A program made the position numbers and the translations under genes. From assembly GCA_964390565.1 (NCBI GenBank), contig CAYMII010000016.1, positions 13,676 to 77,675 of the forward strand: DNA of 64,000 bases, given 5' to 3'. This document shows, piece by piece, positions 44,851 through 53,744 of the stretch. Below the pieces are notes generated by a model, which worked only from the letters and a program-made list of their open reading frames with translations, was not told the DNA's origin and searched no databases. This DNA comes from UBA8529 sp964390565. GTDB lineage: Bacteria > Bacteroidota > Bacteroidia > Bacteroidales > Tenuifilaceae. Position 1 is the stretch's first letter. Every line of letters begins with the position of its first letter.

Positions 44851-45735
44851 TTATAAGCATCTTGGTTGGGTTAAATCAACATCATCCAAATCGCGAACTA
44901 TTATTTGAAATGTTCCATTGTAGAAACTTAAAATACCACGTATTGTTCCCTTAAGAACAGGAATTTGTTTGTTTGCAAACTTAGAATAACCGCTTGTACG
45001 AACTACAAGAAGGCTCTTACCGAAAGAATCGAAATAATTATCAATACACCCTTGTAAAGGATGATCGAGTGATTCACCGGTTGCTTTATCAGCATAAGGA
45101 AGAACTATGGTTGTACCAGGAAAATATAGCGAGTCGAATTGAACATTTTGCACTTCAACAAGTTTGCTCATATTTTCACCAACTAACGAACTTCTATTAA
45201 TTACCTTAGGTGTAACATTAACCATTGTTCCACCTTTTCTAAATATTCGGTCGTTAATATTTTTTTCACCCGTAATGCCACCCATCTGCTGAACATTATT
45301 TTCAGTATAGTAAGAGCCGAGTTGCGTTAGCCCGCCATAATCGCCTAAATAAAGGCCATTACAGTATATTACAACTCTTTGACCACGCTTATATTCAAGG
45401 AAAAGGTTTGTTTTTTCGATTTTAACTTCAATAGCAGCAGAGCCATCTTCTTGCTCAATAACAAGGGTCTTATAAAAGTTACCCTCGGTATCGTCAGATA
45501 TTACAATACCTTCAATTAGAATCGAATCGCGATTATAAAAGGTTGTATCGGTAAGTCTAGTAAGGGAACCAGTGTATATTGCCTTTAGTTCGGCAATAGT
45601 TGTATTGGCTTTTAGTAGAGTGGTATCAACCCTTGGTTCGATTTCGCCAAAGTCTTGGTCAACACATCCCGAGAAGTTGAATGTGAGTAGAAAAGCAATT
45701 GCAAGTCCACTTATTATGTATATAATCTTTTTCAT
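44851..45735 (-). CDS. DUF5689-domain lipoprotein
   Basis: A 294-residue predicted lipoprotein with signal MKKIIYIISGLAIAFLLTF and lipobox FSGC (Cys24). One DUF5689 module covers most of the protein, from TTIAELKAIYTGSL to IIVRDLDDVDLTQP. A SIL-EGIVISDDTEGNFYKTLVIE stretch and YLGDYGGLTQLG in the middle are shared with the downstream gene. It lies 18 bases after the TonB-dependent receptor and 14 bases before the larger DUF5689 protein, so all three share a transcript. Ligand unknown. Confidence 0.87.
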   Translation of the reverse strand: MKKIIYIISGLAIAFLLTFNFSGCVDQDFGEIEPRVDTTLLKANTTIAELKAIYTGSLTRLTDTTFYNRDSILIEGIVISDDTEGNFYKTLVIEQEDGSAAIEVKIEKTNLFLEYKRGQRVVIYCNGLYLGDYGGLTQLGSYYTENNVQQMGGITGEKNINDRIFRKGGTMVNVTPKVINRSSLVGENMSKLVEVQNVQFDSLYFPGTTIVLPYADKATGESLDHPLQGCIDNYFDSFGKSLLVVRTSGYSKFANKQIPVLKGTIRGILSFYNGTFQIIVRDLDDVDLTQPRCL

Positions 45736-45753
45736 TTTATTTCCGTTTGTTTT

Positions 45754-48447
45754 TTAGAATCTTAAACCAATGGTAAAATAGTAGGTTCTACCATAAGCGT
45801 AGTAATACCTAGGAGGGAACTTAGAAATATCGCTATATGACCCAGAATAGCGAAGTTGTTCATATCCACCAGTTTTAAAATCAGTTTTATCAAAAATATT
45901 GGTTATCTGGAAGTTAAAATTTAAAAAGTATTTCTTTATCCTCCACGATTTACCAATACTTGCATCAACAAGAATTGCGCTTGGTAGTTTGGTTTGATTA
46001 GTTATTAAATCCTTGTTAGGTTCATCAGGATTAACCATTTTAGCTGTTCTGCGCTCTGGGTTATAATCGATATAAGTATCACCAAAGTAGCTAGCATTTG
46101 CACTAAAATACCATGATTTAGTTGATGCATAATCAAGACCAATCATTGCAGCAGTTTGTGGCGTGCCCGAAACAAAGAAGTTTTTAATGTAAACCGATTC
46201 ACTATAATTGAAAATAGAATCACTGTTATCCTTAGTTATAGTTACGTTTGGTCTTGTTTTATATTTGTATGTTGCGAAAGCCGCTGCAAGTTTAACCTTT
46301 AATGAGGAAGTGGCCTTTATTTCTGCACCAAACTCTATTCCTTTATGCTCTTTGTTAATTCCACTCATCGAGTAGTTTACAAAAGTTCTATACGTATCGT
46401 GGTAAAAGCTTTTCAACTCATGTTGATCTTTGAAAAGGCTATAGTAAGCAGAAAATCTTGCTTTGATAAATGGCGTACGAAGATTATAGTTAATATCGGT
46501 ACTTAATATTTTCTCATCAGTTAAGTCAGGGATTAATCTATTGCTTGTACGAGGAGAAATATAAGCGTTTCTAAAAAATGGAGCAACGGTTAGATAAGCT
46601 GCATTAACCTCAACGTAGTTACGGCCATTAATTTTCCAGGTAGTTCCTCCCTTTATGCCATAGTTGTTGAATGTTTGCTTTTCAGAATCACCTTTTGAAT
46701 TTAAAGGGAATCTTCCATTGCGCATATAACCTGTTCTCCAGAATTGGTTATAATCATAATTTAAACCAAAGTAATAATCGAAATGATTTGTCATATAGTT
46801 GGCAACTGACCAAATGCTTCCATTATTAACATTTGCAGTATAGTCATATCCATAGGTATCGCCCTCTTTTGCTTGCCTATTTGGATGATCTAGGTCGTTT
46901 TGAGACATTCCATTTTCATCACCATAATCTCTTTCGGCAAATTGGTCAATATCAACCCAATAATTTCCTCCTAGCAAATCATAAATGGTTTTATAGTTTC
47001 TGCCTTTGTAAATTGACATTTCCAATCCACTAGTTATTTTTAGTTTAGGATTAATATCCCAGTTCATTACTGAAGAGAAAGAAAGTTGCTTCGAATCGGT
47101 AATTCTATTTTCGAGAATGTACTTTGCAGAAGAATCGGGGAAATTATAATTAATTTGGTAGAGTTTGTCCCAGTTGATTTGTTGAGTGTTGATATCGTTT
47201 TTCCAACTTTCAACTATTTGATTATATTCCGCCTTATCTTTATTATAGCTTGGCAGGTTACGATAGTAATCAGGGCGAGGATCATTACCATTCCAGTTTA
47301 AAGCAGTGGTTTGGAAAGTTCCAAATGAATAACCAACATTTGAGGTTAGTTTCATTGTTTCGTTGATATTCCAATAGTGGTTTAGCATAAACGTTGGCTC
47401 CTGTTGGTTACGAATACGAGCGTTACGTTTTTTGCCATTTTGATAACCCCAGTTAGGGTTGTAGTAATTTGAGCCAACAAGACTATTTGCTTCATCAGTA
47501 GCAGCGCCTTGCATACCTCGTTTTGTAGGAGCATTAAAAGCGGTTAAAGCCAATGAATGCTTATTGTTAAATTTTTTCTCAACAGATAAGAAGTAAGCAT
47601 ATGCATCATAGAAGGTTCCTTCAACATAACCCTCTTCCGCCCAACGGCGCGATGCGCTAATAGTATATGCAAATCCGTTTTCCATTAACCCGGTTGAGTG
47701 GGTTACCATTATACGGTTTGTATAAGTACGATTGGTTGATGCATATGAAATTTTTGTACCAACTCTTGCTTGCGATGCTCTTGTATTTAAATTGGTTACG
47801 CCACCAATTCCTCCAAAAGAGAAATCTGAAGTAGATAAACCATAACGCGACTCTCTATTACGAGTTACATCGTTTAGGCCGCCCCATGCTCCCCAACTCC
47901 CGAATCCGCTTTCGGGGTCGTTCACCGGTATTCCATTCATATAGGTGAGTGAATATTCAGAATCGTATCCTCTAATTTGGAAACGAGCAGGACTAAATAC
48001 GAATGAAACAGCCGACTCAAAAGGATCTGCTCCAGATTGAAGTAAACCTGAAACCGATTGCCCTTTTGAATCCATATCAAGATCATCGGAAGAAATAGTT
48101 ACTTCCGAAAATGTTTGATTTTGGGATTCATCAACTTGAGCATGTGAAAGCATTACTTCGGGGATTACAACATCTCCATCTTTAACTTCAACCTGCATTT
48201 CAAAAGGTTGAAATCCAATCAAGGTGTAGCTGATTGTGTAGTTTCCCGAGGGTAACGAGGATAATTGGTACTCCCCATTTGCATCTGTTAATGTGGAAAT
48301 TGAGGTTCCTTGAACCTGAACTGTAACTCCTGGCAAGGGATTCCCTGTATCGGCATCCTTTACCACTCCTTTTGCAGTTGTTTCTGCGCTAAGATTTCCT
48401 AATCCTAACAAAAACGCCGCAAATGTGAAAAAAATAAATCTCTTCAT
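45754..48447 (-). CDS. TonB-dependent receptor with N-terminal carboxypeptidase-regulatory-like domain
   Basis: An 897-residue outer-membrane receptor. Signal peptide (about 1-20), then a CarboxypepD_reg-like Ig domain (GVVKDADTGNPLPGVTV ... about 25-105), a plug domain with RFQIRGYDSEYSLTYMNGIPVND (about 155-180), and a 22-strand barrel ending in TYYFTIGLRF. It imports a substrate using TonB energy. There is no SusD partner; two DUF5689 lipoproteins take that place downstream. A nuclease-fold exported protein is divergently encoded, which suggests uptake of breakdown products of nucleic acid or another phosphoester (inference). Confidence 0.94.
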   Translation of the reverse strand: MKRFIFFTFAAFLLGLGNLSAETTAKGVVKDADTGNPLPGVTVQVQGTSISTLTDANGEYQLSSLPSGNYTISYTLIGFQPFEMQVEVKDGDVVIPEVMLSHAQVDESQNQTFSEVTISSDDLDMDSKGQSVSGLLQSGADPFESAVSFVFSPARFQIRGYDSEYSLTYMNGIPVNDPESGFGSWGAWGGLNDVTRNRESRYGLSTSDFSFGGIGGVTNLNTRASQARVGTKISYASTNRTYTNRIMVTHSTGLMENGFAYTISASRRWAEEGYVEGTFYDAYAYFLSVEKKFNNKHSLALTAFNAPTKRGMQGAATDEANSLVGSNYYNPNWGYQNGKKRNARIRNQQEPTFMLNHYWNINETMKLTSNVGYSFGTFQTTALNWNGNDPRPDYYRNLPSYNKDKAEYNQIVESWKNDINTQQINWDKLYQINYNFPDSSAKYILENRITDSKQLSFSSVMNWDINPKLKITSGLEMSIYKGRNYKTIYDLLGGNYWVDIDQFAERDYGDENGMSQNDLDHPNRQAKEGDTYGYDYTANVNNGSIWSVANYMTNHFDYYFGLNYDYNQFWRTGYMRNGRFPLNSKGDSEKQTFNNYGIKGGTTWKINGRNYVEVNAAYLTVAPFFRNAYISPRTSNRLIPDLTDEKILSTDINYNLRTPFIKARFSAYYSLFKDQHELKSFYHDTYRTFVNYSMSGINKEHKGIEFGAEIKATSSLKVKLAAAFATYKYKTRPNVTITKDNSDSIFNYSESVYIKNFFVSGTPQTAAMIGLDYASTKSWYFSANASYFGDTYIDYNPERRTAKMVNPDEPNKDLITNQTKLPSAILVDASIGKSWRIKKYFLNFNFQITNIFDKTDFKTGGYEQLRYSGSYSDISKFPPRYYYAYGRTYYFTIGLRF

Positions 48448-48748
48448 TCGAGGTTGATATTTAGTAAATTGGTTATACTGTTAAATTGTTTTAAATGTTT
48501 ATGTCGAGGGTACAAAAAAACAGTTTTTTTTCCACTCTTACCCGAAAAAAAGAATATTTATTAGAATGTTTTTTTTAATCGATTTGAACGCTATATTTGC
48601 CAATTATCAAGGAGTTGCGAAGACGCTAACTTGTTTTAGAGGAAAGAAAAAACTAAAAAAGGTTGTTTTTCCCATGGCGGGTCTAAATAGATAGTTTTTT
48701 TGCTTTTGATACTTAGGTTTTCAATTGATAACATTAATATTTTCTAAT
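48448..48748. other. Divergent intergenic region (301 bp) between TonB receptor and nuclease-fold gene
   Basis: TATATTTG at 48592-48599 is a full -7 match on the plus strand, giving a leader of about 145 bases for the gene at 48749. Just after it, 48600-48625 can fold into an imperfect hairpin (CAAG..TTGCG-AAGA-CGC..CTTG). Poly-T and poly-A tracts are frequent. No clear two-element promoter was seen for the receptor. Confidence 0.45.
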
Positions 48749-49798
48749 ATGAAAGCAATGAGGTTTTTGGGTTTTTTAATTGTAGGAGTTAGTTTTGGGA
48801 TAATTGTTAGCGGAAAAGCTTTTGCTCAGGAGAAAAAACAGTATAAAGTTGGGTGTATTGCTTTTTATAATCTCGAAAATTTATTCGATACTATTCCGGG
48901 TCCTAACGATGTTGAATTTACCCCAGAGGGTGCCAATAAGTGGAATACCCAAAAGTATAAAGTAAAACTTGATCACATGTCGGATGTTATATCACAAATT
49001 GGAGGTGAAATGTTTCCTGGCGGGCCGGCTATTGTAGGAATTTCTGAGATCGAGAACAAATCGGTTGTTGAGGATTTAGTAAATACACCTAAGCTTAAGT
49101 CCTCTAAGTATGATTTTGTACATTACGATTCTCCAGATAAACGTGGTGTTGATGTGGCAATGCTATACCGAAAGGATTTCTTTAAAGTGGTATCAAGTCG
49201 TTCTGTACGATTAAGAATCAAAGAAAAACCTGATTGGTTTACTCGTGATCAACTTGTAGTTAGCGGCTATTTTGATAATGAGTTAATCCACGTAATTGTA
49301 AACCATTGGCCATCACGAAGTGGTGGTGAGAAACGAAGCCAACCGCTACGTGCAGCAGCAGCAGCACTTACACGTTCAATTGCTGATTCAATTTTCGCGA
49401 CAGATATAAACTCAAAGATTTTCATAATGGGCGATTTAAATGATGACCCAGTGGATGAAAGTGTTTTTGATGTTTTAAAAGCAAAAGGGAAGGCTGAGGA
49501 TGTGAAACAAGGTGGACTCTTTAATCCAATGTGGAAATTGTATAAAGATGGAATTGGATCGCTAGCTTACCGTGATACTTGGGATTTATTCGATCAGATA
49601 ATTGTTTCTGAACCACTTTTAAGAGGCGATAAATCTACATTCAGATTCTTTAAAGCAAAAGTTTTCAATGCAAAGTTTATCACTCAGCAAGAGGGACAAT
49701 TTGCTGGCTATCCATTACGGACATATGTTGGTAATACATGGCAAGGAGGATATGCCGATCACTTCCCTGCTTATGTATTTATATTAAAGGAAAAATAA
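48749..49798 (+). CDS. Exported endonuclease/exonuclease/phosphatase-family protein
   Basis: A 349-residue protein with a signal peptide (about 1-28, ending AFAQ) and an EEP (DNase I-like) fold. Key motifs: IAFYNLENLFDT (Asn and the metal Glu region), GISEIENKSVVEDL (catalytic Glu), VNHWPSRSGGEKRSQPLRAAAA (active His-Trp-Pro), IMGDLNDDP and a terminal YADHFPAYV (Asp-His pair). All catalytic positions look present. Secreted EEP proteins of this phylum cut nucleic acids or phosphoesters. ATG 48749 is preferred over TTG 48725. Divergent from the TonB receptor/DUF5689 operon. Confidence 0.92.
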   Translation: MKAMRFLGFLIVGVSFGIIVSGKAFAQEKKQYKVGCIAFYNLENLFDTIPGPNDVEFTPEGANKWNTQKYKVKLDHMSDVISQIGGEMFPGGPAIVGISEIENKSVVEDLVNTPKLKSSKYDFVHYDSPDKRGVDVAMLYRKDFFKVVSSRSVRLRIKEKPDWFTRDQLVVSGYFDNELIHVIVNHWPSRSGGEKRSQPLRAAAAALTRSIADSIFATDINSKIFIMGDLNDDPVDESVFDVLKAKGKAEDVKQGGLFNPMWKLYKDGIGSLAYRDTWDLFDQIIVSEPLLRGDKSTFRFFKAKVFNAKFITQQEGQFAGYPLRTYVGNTWQGGYADHFPAYVFILKEK

Positions 49799-49830
49799 GT
49801 AAAAAGGCTCTTTTAAGAGCCTTTTTTATT
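49799..49830. terminator. Bidirectional terminator between nuclease-fold gene and kdsB
   Basis: AAAAAGGCTCTT/AAGAGCCTTTTTT stem (about 49801-49812 with 49815-49826), strongly symmetrical, used by both converging genes. Confidence 0.88.
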
Positions 49831-50584
49831 TTAAAATGTTTTTTGCATACTCTTTAACCCTCTCCAAATCTTCAGGTGTATCAACAGCGAGGGTTTCCAT
49901 TTCGGTTTTTTCAACTTTAATGCGGTAGCCGTTCTCGATCCAGCGTAGCTGTTCTAAGGACTCTGCAAGTTCCAACGAAGTTTGTGAAAGTTTGGTTATC
50001 TCTCTTAAAACATCACAGCGGTAAGCATAAAGGCCAATATGCTTAAAGAATGGGTAGTTGCCTTGCCACTCGGTTTTTTCCTTACCTCTTATAAATGGAA
50101 TAACAGACCGGCTAAAATAGATTGCTTCGCTTTTATTGTTTAGAATTACTTTTGGTGTATTGGAGTTGAAAATATCCTCTTTGCTCGAGAATTCTTTTAC
50201 CAGTGTTGCCAGTTGGGTTGTTGGGTCATTAAAACAACCAGCCACTTTTTGTAATTGCTCAGGTTGAATAAACGGCTCGTCGCCCTGAATATTTACCACA
50301 ACATCGAATTTTGTATTTAGCATAGTTTCAACATTGTTTAGAGCCTCAGCGCACCTATCGGTTCCGCTTTGATGAGTTGAAGCGGTCATGATAACTTTCC
50401 CGCCAAACCCCTCAACGACACTCTTTATTCGCTCATCGTCAGTGGCAACATAAACAAACTCAAAAACCTTCGATGTACGCTCGTAAACCCATTGAATCAT
50501 AGGTTTGCCAGAAATTTCGGCAAGTGGTTTGCCTGGGAAGCGGGTTGATGCATAACGTGCGGGAATAAGTCCAAGTATTCTCAT
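49826..50584 (-). CDS. kdsB: 3-deoxy-manno-octulosonate cytidylyltransferase (CMP-Kdo synthetase)
   Basis: A 252-residue enzyme that activates Kdo with CTP for lipopolysaccharide inner core. The N-terminal LIPARYASTRFPGKPL motif, VATDDERI, SGTDRCAEAL and VNIQGDEPFI are all present. The ATG at 50584 is right: an in-frame TTG at 50620 lies upstream of the -7 box. Two-element promoter at 50610-50642. It belongs with the lpx and lptE genes of the window in LPS assembly. Confidence 0.97.
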   Translation of the reverse strand: MRILGLIPARYASTRFPGKPLAEISGKPMIQWVYERTSKVFEFVYVATDDERIKSVVEGFGGKVIMTASTHQSGTDRCAEALNNVETMLNTKFDVVVNIQGDEPFIQPEQLQKVAGCFNDPTTQLATLVKEFSSKEDIFNSNTPKVILNNKSEAIYFSRSVIPFIRGKEKTEWQGNYPFFKHIGLYAYRCDVLREITKLSQTSLELAESLEQLRWIENGYRIKVEKTEMETLAVDTPEDLERVKEYAKNILK

Positions 50585-50609
50585 AAGAGCAACGAATTGT
50601 TTGGTTTCA

Positions 50610-50642
50610 CAAAAGTACAACTTTTCGTAACACTCACATCAA
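50610..50642 (-). promoter_or_regulatory. Promoter of kdsB
   Basis: TTG (complement 50640-50642), 22 bases, TACTTTTG (complement 50610-50617). The spacer is slightly long but within the reported 17-23 range. Confidence 0.5.
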
Positions 50643-50696
50643 GCAAAAATGGCAGATATTTGATTCTCTTAAAAAGTTTTAAATTGCAGCACTCTA

Positions 50697-50727
50697 TTGG
50701 GTTTATCATTTTTAAGATGTAATTTTG
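50697..50727 (+). promoter_or_regulatory. Promoter of the sigma-54 activator operon
   Basis: TTG (50697-50699), 20 bases, TAATTTTG (50720-50727); predicted start about 17 bases before the ATG at 50750. Confidence 0.6.
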
Positions 50728-50749
50728 TCAGTGTTATAGCTATTTTACT

Positions 50750-51988
50750 ATGGATGTTCAGAGCATTAAACAACGATTTAGCATAATTGGTGTTTCGGAG
50801 GAGTTAAACCGAGCGATTGATATTGCTCGCCAGGTTGCCCCAACCGATTTATCGGTACTTATTACAGGCGAGAGCGGAACAGGTAAAGAGGTTTTCCCTC
50901 AAATCATACATCATTTTAGCGCACGTAAACATGGGCAGTATATTGCCGTTAACTGCGGGGCAATTCCTGAAGGAACTATCGATTCTGAACTTTTCGGGCA
51001 CGAAAAGGGTTCATTTACTGGGGCGCACGAGAGCCGTCAGGGGTACTTTGAGGTTGCCAACGGAGGAACAATCTTCCTTGACGAGGTTGCTGAATTGCCT
51101 TCATCAACACAAGTTCGTTTGTTAAGAGTATTAGAGTCAGGTGAGTTTTTAAGAGTAGGATCATCTAAAGTACATAAGACAAATGTTAGGGTTGTTGCAG
51201 CTACAAATGTGAATGTTCCTAAGGCAATTGAGGATGGTAAGTTTAGGGAAGATCTATATTATAGGCTAAACACAGTTCCAATCCAAATACCACCGCTACG
51301 CGAAAGGTCAAATGATATACCTCTACTTTTTAGAAAATTTGCGTCAGATTTTGCCGATAAATATCGTATGCCTCCCATTTCTCTTAACGATGATGCGCGT
51401 AGAATGATAATGAACTACAAGTGGCCGGGCAACATAAGGCAGCTAAAGAATATTACTGAGCAAATTTCAATTATAGAGGAGAGCAGAGAGGTTACCGCCG
51501 ATGTGCTAATGCGCTATTTGCCAGATTACAGTTCGATAAAACTCCCTGCTTTGTACGATAAGAAGGGCTTTGTCGATGAGCAAACTTTTGCATCGGAGCG
51601 AGAAATCTTGTACAAGATTCTTTTTGATATGCGTAACGATATGAACGAGCTCAAAAAACTTGTTCTCGACTTAATGCATAGCAATCCTGATAATATTGAG
51701 ATTAAACAAGAGAGTGCAAAAATTCTAAATAACCTGTATGGTAATAACGATTCACTAATAACCCCTGTTGCAGTTCAGGTCGATACAAAACCTTATCTTC
51801 CTAACCAAACTCATATTCAGGATACCGAGGAGATAGTTGAAGAGTCTTTATCGCTAGAGGATAAAGAGGTTGAGTTTATCAAGAAAGCCCTCGAACGGCA
51901 TAAAGGAAAGAGAAAAGTTGCTGCACAAGAATTAGGGATTTCAGAAAGAACGCTTTACCGAAAGATTAAGGAATACAACTTAGAGTAG
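50750..51988 (+). CDS. Sigma-54-interacting AAA+ transcriptional activator lacking an N-terminal sensor domain
   Basis: A 412-residue bacterial enhancer-binding protein. The AAA+ domain begins almost at residue 10. Walker A is GESGTGK (40-46), the sigma-54 contact loop reads GSFTGA (87-92) instead of GAFTGA, and Walker B is GGTIFLDE (105-112), followed by arginine-finger region PPLRERSNDIPLL. A linker of about 110 residues leads to a Fis-type helix-turn-helix (GKRKVAAQELGISERTLYRKIK). There is no receiver, GAF or PAS domain. It heads an apparent operon with lptE, a TPR-like gene and secG. Targets cannot be read. Confidence 0.93.
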   Translation: MDVQSIKQRFSIIGVSEELNRAIDIARQVAPTDLSVLITGESGTGKEVFPQIIHHFSARKHGQYIAVNCGAIPEGTIDSELFGHEKGSFTGAHESRQGYFEVANGGTIFLDEVAELPSSTQVRLLRVLESGEFLRVGSSKVHKTNVRVVAATNVNVPKAIEDGKFREDLYYRLNTVPIQIPPLRERSNDIPLLFRKFASDFADKYRMPPISLNDDARRMIMNYKWPGNIRQLKNITEQISIIEESREVTADVLMRYLPDYSSIKLPALYDKKGFVDEQTFASEREILYKILFDMRNDMNELKKLVLDLMHSNPDNIEIKQESAKILNNLYGNNDSLITPVAVQVDTKPYLPNQTHIQDTEEIVEESLSLEDKEVEFIKKALERHKGKRKVAAQELGISERTLYRKIKEYNLE

Positions 51989-51998
51989 ATTTAGAAAA

Positions 51999-52526
51999 AT
52001 GAAAAAAGCAAGCCAGATGTTTCGACGATATTTTATTTTACTTATTGTGATTTCAACCATCTTTTTATCAGGATGTAAGGTTCAATACTCTTTTACTGGG
52101 GCATCAATTTCTCCTGAAGTAAAAACCGTAAGTGTTGATTATTTTCAAAATCTTGCAAGTCTGGTTTACCCTCAGTTAAGTAGCAAATTTACCGAGGCGT
52201 TAAAGGAGCGATTTATTACTCAAACGAGCCTTAATGCAGTAAAGGAGTATGGTGACTTACAATTCTCAGGGCAGATTACTGGCTATGGTGTTACCCCAAT
52301 TGCCATTCAAAGCAACGAGACTGCTGCCCAAAACCGATTAACAATTTCAATTAGGGTTAAATTTGAGAATGTAAAGGATAAAACATTTAACTTTGATAAA
52401 ACTTTCACTCAATTCGAAAACTTTGATAGCGCCCTCGATTTTTCTTCAATCGAGGCGGAGAAAGTGGAGCTAATTATCAATAAACTAATCGACGAAATAT
52501 TCAATAACTCTGTCGCAAATTGGTAA
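51999..52526 (+). CDS. lptE: LptE-family LPS assembly lipoprotein
   Basis: A 175-residue outer-membrane lipoprotein, the plug of the LptD LPS translocon. Signal peptide with lipobox LSGC (Cys26). The family segment KVQYSFTGASISPEVKTVSVDYFQN and the strand pattern GQITGYGVTPIAIQ are typical for the Bacteroidota form. It lies 10 bases after the sigma-54 activator and 5 bases before the next gene. No lptD in the window. Confidence 0.92.
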   Translation: MKKASQMFRRYFILLIVISTIFLSGCKVQYSFTGASISPEVKTVSVDYFQNLASLVYPQLSSKFTEALKERFITQTSLNAVKEYGDLQFSGQITGYGVTPIAIQSNETAAQNRLTISIRVKFENVKDKTFNFDKTFTQFENFDSALDFSSIEAEKVELIINKLIDEIFNNSVANW

Positions 52527-52531
52527 GGTAA

Positions 52532-53275
52532 ATGGAAAAGGAAAAATTCTACAGTTTAATTGATTCGCTCGGGCAAAAAAATCCTGAAGGCTCATTATCC
52601 TTGCAAGCTATTATAAATGAATATTCTTACTTTGAAGCAGCAAGGGTTTCATATTTAAGGAGTTTAAAGATAAATCAATCGGAGAGTTTTGAGGGGGAGT
52701 TAAATCGTAATGCAGTCCTTTTACCCGATCGTCGTCAGCTTTTTTTTGTGCTTTATCCTGTGAATTCTTCACCTGAAGCAGCTAAGCCAAAACATGTAAA
52801 GGTTAAAAAGGAAAGCGACTCGCATTTTGAACTGATTGATGGAAATGGAGCCTCACTAGTTGATATTACAGATAACTCGAAGAAAACAGAAGTCCCAATA
52901 TCTGGATATGATTTGCTTGATATTGGTGAACATGAAAGCACCAATGTTAGTTCCGAATCAGGAATATATTCATTGGAGGAGATGGGCGGCGATAGCAAAT
53001 TGCCATCTAATGATGATTTGATAAATCAGTTCATCAATAGCAACCCAAGGATTAAGCCTCCTCAAATAATTAAAGAAGAGCAGGAGGACATCTCTCTAAA
53101 ATCGCTCGAAGAGCCCGAAGACTTGGTAACCGAACCAATAGCTCAGATTTACGTTACTCAGGGATTATTTCAAAAGGCTATATCTATTTACGAAAAATTA
53201 AGTTTGAAATATCCAGAAAAAAGTAGTTACTTTGCGGGTCAAATTCAGGAAATAAAAAAGCAGTCAAATATATAA
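52532..53275 (+). CDS. Hypothetical protein with C-terminal TPR-like motif
   Basis: A 247-residue protein without signal peptide or membrane helix. The first 90 residues look globular (FYSLIDSLGQKNPEGSLSLQ), the middle (about 90-190) is acidic and Ser/Glu-rich and probably disordered. The end holds one TPR-like repeat (AQIYVTQGLFQKAISIYEKL). It sits between lptE and secG with gaps of 5 and 17 bases, so it is in their operon. Function unknown; a scaffold role is conceivable but unsupported. Confidence 0.78.
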   Translation: MEKEKFYSLIDSLGQKNPEGSLSLQAIINEYSYFEAARVSYLRSLKINQSESFEGELNRNAVLLPDRRQLFFVLYPVNSSPEAAKPKHVKVKKESDSHFELIDGNGASLVDITDNSKKTEVPISGYDLLDIGEHESTNVSSESGIYSLEEMGGDSKLPSNDDLINQFINSNPRIKPPQIIKEEQEDISLKSLEEPEDLVTEPIAQIYVTQGLFQKAISIYEKLSLKYPEKSSYFAGQIQEIKKQSNI

Positions 53276-53292
53276 ACGTAAACAACAAAACG

Positions 53293-53643
53293 ATGTATCT
53301 TCTTATCTCAGTTCTAATTATTGTTGTCTGCATCTTCATGGTATTAATCGTACTGGTGCAGAATTCAAAAGGAGGCGGATTAGCTTCCAACTTTGCTGGT
53401 TCTAACCAGATTATGGGCGTTCGCAAAACTGCCGACTTCCTTGAAAAAGCAACTTGGACTTTAGCTGCTAGCCTGTTAGTATTAAGTTTATTAGCATCGC
53501 TAACAATGCCAAGGGGTAAGGTTGAAGCTAACCGTTCAGCAATGGAGAAAAACATTAACGAGGCGCAAGATCCTAATGCGTTACCAAATTTTCCAAATGC
53601 TAATCAGCAACCTGCTCAATCAAAACCAGATTCTGCAAAGTAA
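53293..53643 (+). CDS. secG: Preprotein translocase subunit SecG
   Basis: A 116-residue inner-membrane protein of the SecYEG channel. Two membrane helices (about 1-21 and 52-71) are joined by the VLVQNSKGGGLASNFAGSNQ loop that is diagnostic for SecG. A polar Gln/Asn/Pro-rich tail follows, which is longer than in E. coli. Last gene of the sigma-54 activator-lptE-TPR-secG operon, followed by a terminator. Confidence 0.95.
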   Translation: MYLLISVLIIVVCIFMVLIVLVQNSKGGGLASNFAGSNQIMGVRKTADFLEKATWTLAASLLVLSLLASLTMPRGKVEANRSAMEKNINEAQDPNALPNFPNANQQPAQSKPDSAK

Positions 53644-53664
53644 TTAAGCGCAATATTATTGATT

Positions 53665-53704
53665 AAGGTGTCAGTATGTCATATGCTGACACCTTTTTAT
53701 TTTA
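53665..53704 (+). terminator. Terminator after secG
   Basis: Ten-base-pair stem AAGGTGTCAG/CTGACACCTT (53665-53674 with 53686-53695), T-rich tail. Confidence 0.88.
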
Positions 53705-53744
53705 ACACAGTTGTGCTGTTTTTGCTTGATAATCAATGGTTCAT

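Noticed and set aside
53184..53555. A 123-codon frame antisense to secG
   Set aside because: Complement of the diagnostic SecG loop and helices; no other support.
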